Below are positions 34,944-44,201 of a stretch of 64,000 nucleotides of DNA, in pieces. Origin of the DNA: G038396625 sp038396625 (GTDB lineage Bacteria > Bacillota > Clostridia > Peptostreptococcales > Thermotaleaceae). Each line of letters begins with the position of its first letter. Position 1 is the stretch's first letter. The DNA lies in assembly GCA_038396625.1 (NCBI GenBank), contig CP121688.1, positions 3,844,001 through 3,908,000 on the forward strand, read 5' to 3'. The notes beneath the pieces are model-generated. The model saw nothing but the letters and a program-made list of their open reading frames with translations. It had not been told where the DNA came from and ran no database searches. The translations under genes were made by a program, and so were the position numbers.

Positions 34944-36329
34944 TTAACTTTTTTCCATCATCATCCTAGTCATACGTTGAAAGAAAATCCTTCTTCTATC
35001 TTTTTGCTCCATACTTGATTTAGATCTCGTCAATAGCAATAAAGATATCAAAAGGGTTGCCATTTCATTGAATATTGAACTTATCCATATTCCCAATCCT
35101 CCCCATACTGGAGGAAGTATAAGTACAAAAGCAGCAATCAATATAAGACCCCTAAGCATTGAAATAAGCGTTGCCTTTTTTGTTTCCTTCCGTGCCGTAA
35201 AATAGCCTGAGATCACAATATTAAAACCACATAGCAAAAAGGAAAAACTAAAAATATGAAGTGCTTCTTTTGATAACTGATAAATGGTGTTATTCGAAGA
35301 ATCGATAAACATTGAAATCAATTCATCTGTAAAGCATTGGGAAACTGCTATAAATAGTATGGATGCCATTGTGACGGATTTTAAAGCCATATGAAATATT
35401 CTCTTGATACTCTCTTTGTCGCCCCCACCATAAAAGAAACTCACGAGGGGCTGCATTCCTTGGGTGATCCCTACCATTGTCATGATCACCAAGTTGTTGA
35501 GATACATAATCACACTAAAGGCAGCAATCCCATCTGCTCCGATATATCTTAATAGAATGTAATTATATAAATACACTGTAATCCCAGCTGAAAACTCTGT
35601 TACTGCATCTGGAAAACCAATTGTAAACATGCTTTTTACTATATTCCAATCAAATTTCACTTTAACAAATTTTAGTTTGGACTTTCCAATCAAGAAATGT
35701 GCAAGCAATCCCAAACATGAAACAAGCTGAGAAATTCCTGTTGCCAAAGCCGCACCCTTAATCCCATAATTGAAAACCATCACAAATACATAATCAAGTA
35801 TAATATTGGTAGCAGCAGCAACACTTACAAATACAATAGCATAGGTAGGAAAGCCGTCTGTTTTTACTAAAACTTCAAGAGAATAGGCTACCATAAAAAA
35901 AACACTAAATGTTATAATAATCTGAAGATAGTCTTTTACATAGTCTAATGTTCTAGCATCAGCTCCTAAAAAGGTCGCAAGATTTTCTAAAAATAAAAGT
36001 GATAAACTGGTTATAACCGTAGCCAGCACCAAAAGTATGATAATATGCAATGTAAATAGCTCATTGCTCTTTTGCGTTTCTTTCCGTCCCAAAAAAATAG
36101 ATATCAGCGTTGAAGAACTGATGGCAATCAGTAACGCGATACCAAAAATGGTATTAATAAAAGGCATGGATAAATTCACTGCTGCTATAGCTATGGGTCC
36201 AACTCTTTTTCCAACAAATATTCCATCCACCATTGTATAGATAGAGAAAACCCACATAGCACTAATAGATGGAAGCAAATAATTCAAAAATTTTTTTGTC
36301 AAACCTTTACAATTGTCTTGTTTTTTCAC
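34944..36329 (-). CDS. MATE-family efflux transporter
   Basis: This 461-residue membrane protein has 12 predicted helices in two MatE repeats. The first has MVDGIFVGKRVGPIAIAAVNLSMP. The second has the matching NNLVIMTMVGITQGMQPLVSFFYGGG. Such pumps export cationic drugs, flavins or peptides with sodium or protons. Start is GTG with GGGAGATGAT upstream. The promoter has a 19-bp spacer with a dyad, and the MerR-type regulator at 36420 is divergent, so the pump is probably induced by a compound bound by that regulator. Confidence 0.9.
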   Translation of the reverse strand: MKKQDNCKGLTKKFLNYLLPSISAMWVFSIYTMVDGIFVGKRVGPIAIAAVNLSMPFINTIFGIALLIAISSSTLISIFLGRKETQKSNELFTLHIIILLVLATVITSLSLLFLENLATFLGADARTLDYVKDYLQIIITFSVFFMVAYSLEVLVKTDGFPTYAIVFVSVAAATNIILDYVFVMVFNYGIKGAALATGISQLVSCLGLLAHFLIGKSKLKFVKVKFDWNIVKSMFTIGFPDAVTEFSAGITVYLYNYILLRYIGADGIAAFSVIMYLNNLVIMTMVGITQGMQPLVSFFYGGGDKESIKRIFHMALKSVTMASILFIAVSQCFTDELISMFIDSSNNTIYQLSKEALHIFSFSFLLCGFNIVISGYFTARKETKKATLISMLRGLILIAAFVLILPPVWGGLGIWISSIFNEMATLLISLLLLTRSKSSMEQKDRRRIFFQRMTRMMMEKS

Positions 36330-36349
36330 ACAATCATCTCCCTTGCTTT

Positions 36350-36380
36350 AGTATAAATCCTAGTACAGTACTAGGGTCAA
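36350..36380 (-). promoter_or_regulatory. MerR-type promoter of the MATE gene with spacer operator
   Basis: On the minus strand TTGACC (36375-36380) and TATACT (36350-36355) are 19 bases apart, too long for normal activity. The spacer is filled by the dyad CCTAGTACAGTACTAGG (36359-36375). This is the hallmark of a promoter activated by DNA twisting by a MerR-family protein. Confidence 0.92.
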
Positions 36381-36419
36381 TACCATTAAAATACATGATG
36401 AAGAAAGAGAGCGAAATGA

Positions 36420-37232
36420 ATGAAAAAGGAATATACTATTGGGGAAATATGTAAGCTCTATCGTATAGGACAGGATTCCATGCGATATTACGAGAAAATG
36501 GGGCTTATCACTCCTAAAAGAAGAGCTAATGGCTATCGTATATATACCATAGAAGAAGCCTGGAGATTAAACATCATCAAAGATTTGAGAAAATTAAATT
36601 TTTCTGTAAAGCAAATTAAAGCGTATTTAGAAGATCGAAGTATCCAAACCACCAAGGAACTCATCGCCAAAGAGATAGACTTTATTCAAGAAGAAATCCG
36701 TCTTCTTGTAGAAACGGAAAAAAATTTAAAGAGAAGACTTGATTTTCTAAAAAGTATTGAACATATGCAAACCTATGAAAAATTATTTATTCAAAGAATC
36801 AATGATCGAAAAATCATTGTCATAGAAGAAGCATTATCTAAAGATGGAGAAATTGATTTAGCCCTGAGGAAGCTTCAAAGACAAACCAACGAAAAAATAT
36901 TTTTGTTTGGCAATAAAAATATGGGTGTATCAATTTCAGCGGAAGGCATGAAAAAAGGTATTTATAACCTATACCAAAATGTATTTTTTCTTGTAGATGA
37001 TACGGACAAAAACTATGATACCCTTCTTCCAGGTGGTGATTATCTTATCCTATCCTACAAAGGCGCCTATAGCAAAAGTCAACGATTCATCGAAAAAATG
37101 CTTGCATATATAAAAGAAAATGGCTATCAACGAATTGGCAATCCCATAGAAATCTATCGGATAGAAATACATCAAACCGCTATAGAAGAAGAATTTATCA
37201 CCGAAATCCAAATCCCTATCACTACAAAGTAA
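36420..37232 (+). CDS. MerR-family regulator with C-terminal effector domain
   Basis: This 270-residue regulator has an N-terminal MerR HTH (YTIGEICKLYRIGQDSMRYYEKMGLI, written here for residues 5-30 in part) and NGYRIYTIEEA wing. A coiled-coil dimer helix follows to about residue 120. The C-terminal 150 residues resemble the BmrR-type drug-sensing fold by position and length (GDYLILSYKGAY, EIYRIEIHQT). It is divergent from the MATE pump, and the dyad between them lies in the pump promoter spacer. It most likely activates the pump when it binds a drug-like ligand. Confidence 0.88.
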   Translation: MKKEYTIGEICKLYRIGQDSMRYYEKMGLITPKRRANGYRIYTIEEAWRLNIIKDLRKLNFSVKQIKAYLEDRSIQTTKELIAKEIDFIQEEIRLLVETEKNLKRRLDFLKSIEHMQTYEKLFIQRINDRKIIVIEEALSKDGEIDLALRKLQRQTNEKIFLFGNKNMGVSISAEGMKKGIYNLYQNVFFLVDDTDKNYDTLLPGGDYLILSYKGAYSKSQRFIEKMLAYIKENGYQRIGNPIEIYRIEIHQTAIEEEFITEIQIPITTK

Positions 37233-37245
37233 AGCTTTAAAAATA

Positions 37246-37275
37246 AAAGAACTCTACTTGATTCGTAGAGTTCTG
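37246..37275 (-). terminator. terminator of the HAEG-repeat gene
   Basis: AGAACTCTAC and GTAGAGTTCT pair around seven bases. The minus strand then reads TTTTATTTTT, so it best serves the minus-strand gene, but it also lies after the convergent MerR gene. Confidence 0.85.
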
Positions 37276-37279
37276 AAAA

Positions 37280-38860
37280 TTATTTTATGTTTTGTATCGT
37301 ATACAAAATTAATATTTGATTTGGTCCTGTACGCTCCATGACTCTGTATCCTTTTTTGGAAGCTGTTGCTATTCCTTCGCTATTTGGTTTACAACATCCT
37401 CCCGCTCTACATGTTCCATCATCTCGAATAAGGATTTGTCCTAGTAAGCCAACGGCAACCCATTCAGGCCTCTTTATTCGTGGAATATACTCTTTTGTAC
37501 GATCCCATTCAGGATTTAATATTGGTTGTGTTTCTGTACGTTCTGGAATGAGTATATTTCCTTCTTCATCTTTTACTGCTGGAACAATAACCTCTTGGTA
37601 TAGGATTCTTCCCCATTCATCAGTCAGATACATGTGTTTCCATCTTAATTCTTCGCTATTTCCCAATATTCCAGGAGCAGCACTTGTAATTCCTAAGATA
37701 TACTCATCATCTGCATTTGCTCTTCTTATTTTTTTGCTTTCTCCCTCAAAGGTAACAAAATACCCCACATCAATTGTCTGTCCATCGGCTGTTTCAAACA
37801 TCTCAGCATAATCCGCATTGCCCATTACCCATCCCTGCTGGGCAATCCCTAATCCTTCTTTTAGAATCTTTGCTGTTAAAGTTCTAACATCTGGTATCGT
37901 ACCATTTGCAAGATGCCATGAATAAGAATCCGTTGCATCTCCAAATCTACCCATGATATGAGCACCCGTAAATCCATTTGTTGATGTTCCAGACCCCTCT
38001 GCATGAGAACTGCTTCCACTTGCTGTTGTTCCTATTCCTTCTGCATGAGAATTATTTCCACTTGCTGTTGTTCCAGATCCTTCTGCATGAGAATCAGTCC
38101 CTTCTGCTCTTGTCATAAATCCTTCTGCATGAGAATCAACTCCACGAGCTATTGTTTCCCTGCCTTCTGCATGAGAATCACGTCCACTTGCTATTGTGTT
38201 TTCACCTTCGGAATGGGAATTATTTCCATTAGCTACTGTTCCTGCTCCTTCTGCATGGGATGCAGATCCTTCTGCTATTGTACCTGAGCCTTCAGAATGG
38301 GACTCACTTCCACTTGCTCTTGTACTACCTCCTTCTGCATGGGATGCAAATCCTTCTGCTATTGTACCTGAGCCTTCGGAATGGGAACTAATTGCACGCG
38401 CTATTGTTCCTCTACCTTCTGCATGAGAACCAGATCCTATGGCTGTTGTAAATATTGAAACTCCTGTTCTCTCTATAGATATACCTTCTGCATGAGATGC
38501 AAATCCTTCTGCTATTGTCTTAGATCCTTCTGCATGGGATGCAACTCCACCAGCTTCTGTCTCTAAACCTTCTGCATGAGCAATAGCACCACTTGCTGTT
38601 GTCCCTGCTCCTTCTGCATGGGAAATAGCACCATTTGCTGTTGTTCCTGCTCCTTCTGCATGGGAAAGATCTCCACTTGCTACTGTTGTACCTCCTTCTG
38701 CATGAGCAGCAAGTCCACCACCTTGTATACCAGCTATTGTGTTGGCTCCTTCTGCATGAGATGCAACTCCTAGTGCTTGTGTATTCAGACCTTCTGCCTC
38801 AGCACATATTCCAACTACTGTTCTATTGCATTCCTGTTGCTGTTGAATATTAGATGCCAT
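37280..38860 (-). CDS. HAEG-repeat head protein with Peptidase G2-type C-terminal domain
   Basis: This 526-residue protein has no signal peptide. Residues about 18-285 are some nineteen repeats of a 14-residue unit, (A/S)H(A/S)EGxxTxAxGxx. They are related to YadA-head left-handed beta rolls that form trimers. Then comes a short linker (GAHIMGRFGDATDSYSWH) and a domain with GNADYAEMFETADGQTI, like the intramolecular chaperone/Peptidase G2 domain of phage tail spikes and appendages. That domain folds the trimer and may cleave itself off. Two cysteines (GGCCK) lie near the end. The start has GAGGAGGG upstream. No phage genes are nearby, so a cell or spore surface appendage is possible. Confidence 0.8.
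   Translation of the reverse strand: MASNIQQQQECNRTVVGICAEAEGLNTQALGVASHAEGANTIAGIQGGGLAAHAEGGTTVASGDLSHAEGAGTTANGAISHAEGAGTTASGAIAHAEGLETEAGGVASHAEGSKTIAEGFASHAEGISIERTGVSIFTTAIGSGSHAEGRGTIARAISSHSEGSGTIAEGFASHAEGGSTRASGSESHSEGSGTIAEGSASHAEGAGTVANGNNSHSEGENTIASGRDSHAEGRETIARGVDSHAEGFMTRAEGTDSHAEGSGTTASGNNSHAEGIGTTASGSSSHAEGSGTSTNGFTGAHIMGRFGDATDSYSWHLANGTIPDVRTLTAKILKEGLGIAQQGWVMGNADYAEMFETADGQTIDVGYFVTFEGESKKIRRANADDEYILGITSAAPGILGNSEELRWKHMYLTDEWGRILYQEVIVPAVKDEEGNILIPERTETQPILNPEWDRTKEYIPRIKRPEWVAVGLLGQILIRDDGTCRAGGCCKPNSEGIATASKKGYRVMERTGPNQILILYTIQNIK
37968..38815 (-). repeat. in-frame 42-bp tandem repeats
   Basis: About twenty degenerate 42-base units, each containing a CTTCTGCATGAGA-like core on the plus strand, encode the HAEG repeats. 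The unit length equals 14 codons and the frame stays open, so this is a coding repeat. Such arrays can change copy number by slippage. Confidence 0.85.
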
Positions 38861-39211
38861 ACTCAAACCCTCCTCTACTTTTACTAATTTTCTAATCTTC
38901 ATCTGAATAATTGGAATCATATATGAAACAATATAACGTTAGACTGCGAATTCTAAACTCTATTTTCTTCTTCACTACATAATATAAAAATTTTTAAGTT
39001 TAGTGACATGCCTATTCATTCCGTAGATTCTAAAGAAGACTTTTTTAAATGATTCGCCAACGCTGTTGTTTAAAATCTATAGAGGCTTGTCTTACTTTAT
39101 GATAGTGAAAATGTCCTAATAAATATTTAAAGTAAAGCTTTTAGATTACAATTTCATTAAAATTATGGGTATATTAAGGAATATAAGAAAAAGTAGGGAA
39201 GGAAGATATAT
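38861..39211. other. intergenic region between divergent genes
   Basis: This is an AT-rich gap between the HAEG-repeat gene and msrB. I see no clear sigma-A promoter, hairpin or small gene. The HAEG gene might use a sporulation sigma factor, but no convincing element could be fixed by eye. Confidence 0.35.
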
Positions 39212-39667
39212 GTGCATAAAAGAGAATATAAAAAACCCGATAAAGAGACCCTTAAAAAAAGGCTTACAGAAGAACAGTACAGAGTCACTCAGGAAAATGG
39301 TACAGAAAGACCCTTTAGTCATGCCTATTGGAATCATGAAGAAGAGGGCATTTATGTAGATGTTGTATCGGGAGAGCCTTTGTTTAGCTCTCTCGACAAG
39401 TTTGATTCTAGATGCGGGTGGCCTAGCTTTGATAAACCTATTGATCGTGGGCATATTATAGAAAAACGAGACTTAAGCCATGGAATGATAAGAACAGAGG
39501 TAAGAAGCAAACATGGGGATTCCCATCTTGGCCATGTCTTTACCGATGGTCCTCGAGAGACAACTGGCTTACGCTATTGTATCAATGGTGCTTCTTTACG
39601 ATTTATTCCTGTTAAGGATCTTACAAAAGAAGGCTATGGTGATTATATAAAGCTCTTTCAAAAATAG
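39212..39667 (+). CDS. msrB: peptide-methionine (R)-S-oxide reductase
   Basis: This enzyme reduces the R form of methionine sulfoxide in proteins after oxidative damage. The 151 residues carry the family blocks RCGWPSF, GDSHLGHVF and the catalytic cysteine Cys123 in RYCINGASLRF. The second cysteine, Cys68, is the expected resolving residue. The two CxxC zinc pairs of many MsrB proteins are absent. Start is GTG with GGAAGG upstream. It is a single gene with its own terminator; no msrA is adjacent. Confidence 0.93.
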   Translation: MHKREYKKPDKETLKKRLTEEQYRVTQENGTERPFSHAYWNHEEEGIYVDVVSGEPLFSSLDKFDSRCGWPSFDKPIDRGHIIEKRDLSHGMIRTEVRSKHGDSHLGHVFTDGPRETTGLRYCINGASLRFIPVKDLTKEGYGDYIKLFQK

Positions 39668-39671
39668 ATGT

Positions 39672-39717
39672 ATGCGTCAGTAGAAAAATTCTCTTCTCTG
39701 ACGCATTTCACATTTTT
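39672..39717 (+). terminator. terminator between msrB and the TetR gene
   Basis: ATGCGTCAG and CTGACGCAT pair around 17 bases, followed on the plus strand by TTTCACATTTTTT. It serves both convergent genes; its 3' end touches the TetR stop. Confidence 0.82.
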
Positions 39718-40310
39718 TACTTGCCCACTTCCACAAGAAATTCTATTTCTTTTTTAACAGAAGTAATCATATCCTCTAAATTTCCTGCATTTCTTCTTTT
39801 CATGAAAAATAAAAGCTTTCCATGGATAGAAGATGCAATTAGCCCTCTTAGCAATTCCATATTTTCTTCTGCTATATAACCTTTTTTCGCACATTCAGTG
39901 ATTGTTTCCTTAAGCAGTAGACCTACTGAAGGTTTCATATCCTTTTCAATCAGCTCTTCAGGTGCTTTTCCTAGATCTTCTAAGAAGATTAACTGAAACA
40001 TATCGGGATTTTGGACAAAATATTTAAAATATGCTGCTGCGTATGTTATCATCTGTTCTTTACAATCTTCTTCATCGTTTTTACAACTGATCATGTATTG
40101 ATAACAATCCTCAAGAAAGTCAAAAACACAATAGCTAATCAGTGTATTTAGATCACGAAAATAGTTGTATATGGTTGCATAGGAATAACCAGCTTTTTCG
40201 CCAACTTTTCTAACCGTAAGTCCCTTCGTCCCTTCCGCCTTTATGATTTCCTTTGCAGCATCAATAAAATATGTTCTCATTCTCTGTCTTTGTATTTTCT
40301 TCTTATCCAT
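39717..40310 (-). CDS. TetR-family regulator
   Basis: This 197-residue regulator has an N-terminal TetR HTH (LTVRKVGEKAGYSYATIYNYF at about 30-50). The C-terminal helical ligand domain is rich in aromatic residues (YAAAYFKYFVQNPDMF) and has three cysteines. Its start overlaps the flavodoxin gene by eight bases, so regulator and flavodoxin are one unit. It probably represses that operon; the ligand is unknown. Confidence 0.87.
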   Translation of the reverse strand: MDKKKIQRQRMRTYFIDAAKEIIKAEGTKGLTVRKVGEKAGYSYATIYNYFRDLNTLISYCVFDFLEDCYQYMISCKNDEEDCKEQMITYAAAYFKYFVQNPDMFQLIFLEDLGKAPEELIEKDMKPSVGLLLKETITECAKKGYIAEENMELLRGLIASSIHGKLLFFMKRRNAGNLEDMITSVKKEIEFLVEVGK

Positions 40311-40794
40311 TTACAGCATCTATTTCGTTTATATTTTTAGCTATTCTTTTGATTGCATGATCATTTATCTTCGAATAACTTTTCTTTACCTTAAAGACGG
40401 TTTTTAAAAGCAGCTTTTCTAAAAAATTCATTCTTTCCAGATTAATTTCATGTCCTAGATGTTCTTTTATAAACGCTTTTTGAATAATGGCATCTGGAAG
40501 ACTTGTTTTCAAATATTCTATTGCCTGTTCTTCTTCTTTACAGCAAAGAAACAAACCAATGTTTTTCTTATACAAGCATTCTTGGTTATCTTCAACAAAT
40601 TTTTTCACTTCACCCTGAAGCTTGCCTGCATAAATAGCACCCCCAATCAGTATCGTGTCATAACGGTCTATATCTTTGCATGTTTGCTTTTTTAAATTAA
40701 TCACATCGGGTTTTCTTTTTAACTCTTTCATGATAAGCCCCACACATTTTTCAGTTGCGCCATATTTAGAACTGAATAAAATTAGCGTTTTCAT
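40303..40794 (-). CDS. flavodoxin-domain protein
   Basis: This 163-residue flavodoxin-like protein has an FMN phosphate loop SSKYGATEKCV near the N-terminus and a YDTILIGGAIYAGKLQG segment, as in HemG/flavodoxin-5 proteins. The last third is basic and helical. It may carry electrons, or act like HemG-type protoporphyrinogen oxidase, but no haem genes are near. The ATG has GAGGTG upstream. It is co-encoded with the TetR regulator that follows. Confidence 0.83.
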   Translation of the reverse strand: MKTLILFSSKYGATEKCVGLIMKELKRKPDVINLKKQTCKDIDRYDTILIGGAIYAGKLQGEVKKFVEDNQECLYKKNIGLFLCCKEEEQAIEYLKTSLPDAIIQKAFIKEHLGHEINLERMNFLEKLLLKTVFKVKKSYSKINDHAIKRIAKNINEIDAVNG

Positions 40795-40817
40795 CAATTC
40801 ACCTCTTTTTTATTGTT

Positions 40818-40846
40818 AACATAGCTAATAATATGAACATTGTTAA
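40818..40846 (-). promoter_or_regulatory. possible promoter of the flavodoxin-tetR operon
   Basis: On the minus strand TTAACA (40841-40846), 17 bases, TATGTT (40818-40823). TTAACA and TGTTAA also form an inverted repeat framing the spacer, which could be the TetR operator. Moderate support only. Confidence 0.4.
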
Positions 40847-40902
40847 TTTTATTATATTCTATGTATGTTATCTCTGTAAATGTTCTATTTGTATAAAATT
40901 TA

Positions 40903-40941
40903 AGGATAGCGCTATTCCTCTTATATGGATAGCCCTATCCC
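40903..40941 (-). terminator. inverted repeat after the MSEP-CTERM gene, probable terminator
   Basis: GGATAGCGCTATTCC and GGATAGCCCTATCC are two self-complementary units that also pair with each other. The minus strand continues TTAAATTTT. It lies about 20 bases past the stop of the gene at 40960. Confidence 0.55.
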
Positions 40942-40959
40942 TGGATTGCTTCATACTAT

Positions 40960-43755
40960 TTACTCTAAAACAGAATGACACCTTTGTTTTTTCTTATAGA
41001 TTCTTATTATGATTAAAAGTCCAATTCCTAGCAATAGCATGATGGCTATAGGAGGTTCATTCATTTCCGTTAAGTCTCCTACCTCCACTGGCTTGGTCGT
41101 TGCAAGAATCTGTTTTTGTTTTTCTAACATGGCCCTTTCTTGGGCTTGATTTTCCAAAACAATATAAGAAGTTAAAGGACTCATAACATGTTTAGAAATA
41201 CTACCCTTTACGATCTCTAGGGATTGTTCCCAGGCCTTTTCTGGATGAAGCTGTTGATGCATGTACATGGCCTTTAGGATCACAGCATTTTCCCATTTTG
41301 AACCTTTTAAATCCTGCTCTTTGATTGCTAGTATATCCGTAGTAAGCACAATACTATCTTCCCCATTATCGGGCAAATACAGGATTTTATCCTCTTGACT
41401 CTTCCAAGTCAAAACAGGCGTCTTTCCTACTTCATCAATATCCTTACTTTCATCTAAGGACCCATCGTATTTTCTTAAGCGTCCCCTATCATCTAGATGA
41501 TAATAATGTAATCCTTCTGGTGCCACGAATGCAACATTATCCAAGTCCTTGGAGAGGATTGCTTCATTCATATCATCTGTAACAATGACAATCACTGGAT
41601 ATTCCTTGGAATAATATAAATAATGGTTATAAAGAATCCTTTTTAAGGTATAGTCTACATAAAACCCTCCCTTTGTTGGAACACTCTTTAAATTTTCTTC
41701 CCAGTTTCCCTTAGGTATAGCAATCTTTTCTTCATAGTTTAGAGCAATAATTTCTCCTACAGCTTCTTGAAGATGATTTTCTTGTATATAATCCTTTGTT
41801 CTTCGCAGGTAGTTATAGATTTCTTTCTCATTTCCCTTTGAATAATCCAGTATAAAGTAATATTTAGGTGTTCTTGTGACTATTGGAAGAGATGCTTTCA
41901 TTTCCTTGGTGATATAAGCAATCCCTTGATGGATGTAGGTGTCTTTTTTTTGTATAGAAACATTTCCCTCTTCATCCTTAAGATCTATCACTCTTTCATC
42001 TATATTTAATGAAATAGGCTTTCTATGAATGATTTCGATACCAGTTTTTCTTACCTCATGTTCATTAAATGGAAAAACTTTAAAATCAACTTGGTCATCC
42101 CCTATATAGGTCAAAATTCCAGGATCTCTTCTGACCCTCTTAATTTGTTGATATACCCAGTTTGCAGCTCTTTTATCTGCAATCATCCCATGTTTTTTAT
42201 TCTTCCCTACATATAGATAATAATCACTGATATAGCTTCCCTCAGGCAGTGTAAATACTGTGCTGTATTCCGTTTGAAAGTCTGTGGTATTCTCCATCTC
42301 AAAATGAACCCAGCTCTTATAGATCCCTTCTTTCTTATCAAATAAGGTGTCTGTAGTAATTTTTTTTATGATCACATCTTCATTGGTAGTGTCTAGCTCA
42401 TCTTCATCGTTTACGTAAACCGTTGATTCTCCTAGAAATACTTGCTCTAATTGATGAATTTTTCTAGTGGACAAAGACAAATGATCTAAAACATAATCAT
42501 CGTAAAAGGATGTGAGATAGGGGGTTTTGGTGGTAAATATTCCAAAATCATCTCTACTCATCCCTTTCATATATTTAATATTTTTCAAGGTTCTCTTTAT
42601 GGAGGAGGTATTGATCTGTGGCACCTTTTCATCCTCATAGCTTCTTTGATAGACATATTCTAATGCATTATCCAAACATTCCTTATCCCCAGCAATCATG
42701 AGCATAAAAGAAGCAGGCAGAATTGATACGCCTATAATAAAAATTATCACCAAATAACTTTTAGAGTAATGTAGGTTTAAAAATTTAAAATCCCACCATA
42801 GAGATCGTGTATGTAAAAACATAAGCACCAAGGGGGTAAACATTAAAATTCCTAATCCTATAAAAATAATCCCTATAAAAGCTAAGGGCACATAGGGAAG
42901 AAAAACCATAAAGAAATAAAGAGTAAATACATAAGTAACACTTTTCCCCATAAATAAAACCAGTCTTTTCTTTGGATGCTCTATCGAAGGCATCATCATC
43001 AACAGGCCTGTAAAAACCGCGAGTAAGTAAAAACCATAGTGAGAAAAATCCCCTAAAATATTCCCCAAAGATTGATTCAAAGATAGTCCTAACAAAGAAC
43101 AAAACAATACAATAGGTGCCAAATGGTTTTGTACCATAACTGATTTTTGCTTTAAGATAACGCAGATGATTCTTACCAAGAAAAAGACAAAGCTTACAAG
43201 GCTGACAACAAACAAAATGGGCATCAATGCCTCTAGCTTATGCAACCTTCCCAAGCCAATAAATCGTCCTGCCAAATACCAAATAGCAGGTATGCCTAGA
43301 AGAAAATATACATCCCTTGAAACATGATTGATTTTATATTTTTCCATGGTCCAGTGAACCAAAATAACCAGCGTATGGACGAATACCGGCATAATGGCTG
43401 TTAACATGTAAATACCCGGTCTCATGTCTAAAAGCATCCAATTAGGTATATTTGATGGAATAATGCTGTCATGCTGAAAAAAATAGACTAGAATAAAGAG
43501 CACATACGTAATGAAAATTCCTATTGCCCAATAGGGATGAATTTCTTTTTTTCTTCTTCCACTTTTAATACTGTACCCTGTAAATAGTATATATGCCAAC
43601 ATAAAATAAGCACCTAGAATACCCCACGTAGCCACCCCTTCCTTTGATAGCTGCGACTGAATGATATAGAACATTTTTGAAAATAATCCTACAATAATCA
43701 TTTGTGGTAGGGTAATAGTGAAAAGAAATCCGTAAGGTTTGTATAAATATTTCAT
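40960..43755 (-). CDS. MSEP-CTERM protein, probable exosortase K substrate
   Basis: This is a large 931-residue membrane protein. About ten helices fill residues 1-370. A long external part follows (about 375-890), with a VIT-like region (WVHFEMENTTDFQTEYSTVF, VYQQIKRVRRDPG) and strands like a von Willebrand-type fold. The end is a sorting signal: MNEP near 898-901, one helix (IAIMLLLGIGLLIII) and a basic tail (YKKKQR). This matches the MSEP-CTERM type, whose only known partner is exosortase K. The gene overlaps xrtK by four bases. I infer that XrtK cuts at MNEP and frees or anchors the external part. The biological role is unknown. Confidence 0.82.
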   Translation of the reverse strand: MKYLYKPYGFLFTITLPQMIIVGLFSKMFYIIQSQLSKEGVATWGILGAYFMLAYILFTGYSIKSGRRKKEIHPYWAIGIFITYVLFILVYFFQHDSIIPSNIPNWMLLDMRPGIYMLTAIMPVFVHTLVILVHWTMEKYKINHVSRDVYFLLGIPAIWYLAGRFIGLGRLHKLEALMPILFVVSLVSFVFFLVRIICVILKQKSVMVQNHLAPIVLFCSLLGLSLNQSLGNILGDFSHYGFYLLAVFTGLLMMMPSIEHPKKRLVLFMGKSVTYVFTLYFFMVFLPYVPLAFIGIIFIGLGILMFTPLVLMFLHTRSLWWDFKFLNLHYSKSYLVIIFIIGVSILPASFMLMIAGDKECLDNALEYVYQRSYEDEKVPQINTSSIKRTLKNIKYMKGMSRDDFGIFTTKTPYLTSFYDDYVLDHLSLSTRKIHQLEQVFLGESTVYVNDEDELDTTNEDVIIKKITTDTLFDKKEGIYKSWVHFEMENTTDFQTEYSTVFTLPEGSYISDYYLYVGKNKKHGMIADKRAANWVYQQIKRVRRDPGILTYIGDDQVDFKVFPFNEHEVRKTGIEIIHRKPISLNIDERVIDLKDEEGNVSIQKKDTYIHQGIAYITKEMKASLPIVTRTPKYYFILDYSKGNEKEIYNYLRRTKDYIQENHLQEAVGEIIALNYEEKIAIPKGNWEENLKSVPTKGGFYVDYTLKRILYNHYLYYSKEYPVIVIVTDDMNEAILSKDLDNVAFVAPEGLHYYHLDDRGRLRKYDGSLDESKDIDEVGKTPVLTWKSQEDKILYLPDNGEDSIVLTTDILAIKEQDLKGSKWENAVILKAMYMHQQLHPEKAWEQSLEIVKGSISKHVMSPLTSYIVLENQAQERAMLEKQKQILATTKPVEVGDLTEMNEPPIAIMLLLGIGLLIIIRIYKKKQRCHSVLE

Positions 43756-44201
43756 TGTATTTCCTCCCTTTTATGGATGACTTTGTGAAAAAGAAAATAA
43801 GATGCTACTAAATACATAAAATAAAAAACAACGCCAATAGATTGATGCAACAATATTTTTTGTTTGGCATTTAAGAATACACCTAAATCCATCAGAAAAA
43901 CACTGGCAATGATTCTTGCAGCATTTACAAGAATGGCTATGGTATATGCATAAATAAGAAAAATAAACACAACCAGTAATTTTTTCTTTTTGCCTTTTAA
44001 CTTGAAGATAAAAGAAAGAATAAGCATGAAAAAAACGAGAATAAAGAATTGAAGGCCTGAGCATTCTTTCCCAATGTTGATAGCCAAAGCTTCATTTACA
44101 AAACCAATCCCTTCATGATAGGTAAATGAAACACCTAAAAACAGTTCTACCGCATAGGCTACAGGTTTAATCATGATCATAAAGAGCCATTTATTCATCA
44201 T
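43752..44201 (-). CDS. xrtK: exosortase K
   Basis: This is an integral-membrane transpeptidase-like protease of 149 residues, small for the exosortase/archaeosortase family. The three catalytic residues are all present on helices: Cys47 in IGKECSGLQFF, Arg96 in LVNAARIIAS and His119 in LLHQSIGVVFYF. Exosortases recognise short C-terminal signals such as PEP-CTERM; the K type is dedicated to MSEP-CTERM. Its target is encoded directly downstream with an ATGA overlap. The start overlaps the end of the small XRE gene in another frame. Exosortases are uncommon in Gram-positive bacteria. Confidence 0.87.
   Translation of the reverse strand: MMNKWLFMIMIKPVAYAVELFLGVSFTYHEGIGFVNEALAINIGKECSGLQFFILVFFMLILSFIFKLKGKKKKLLVVFIFLIYAYTIAILVNAARIIASVFLMDLGVFLNAKQKILLHQSIGVVFYFMYLVASYFLFHKVIHKREEIQ

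Noticed and set aside
38003..38426. Plus-strand reading frames rich in Cys/Ser across the HAEG gene
   Set aside because: They are antisense shadows of the repeats, with low-complexity products and no ribosome site.
37968..38815. Regularly spaced repeats that could suggest a CRISPR array
   Set aside because: The period is exactly 42 bases with no unique spacers, and the minus frame stays open encoding HAEG repeats. It is a coding repeat.
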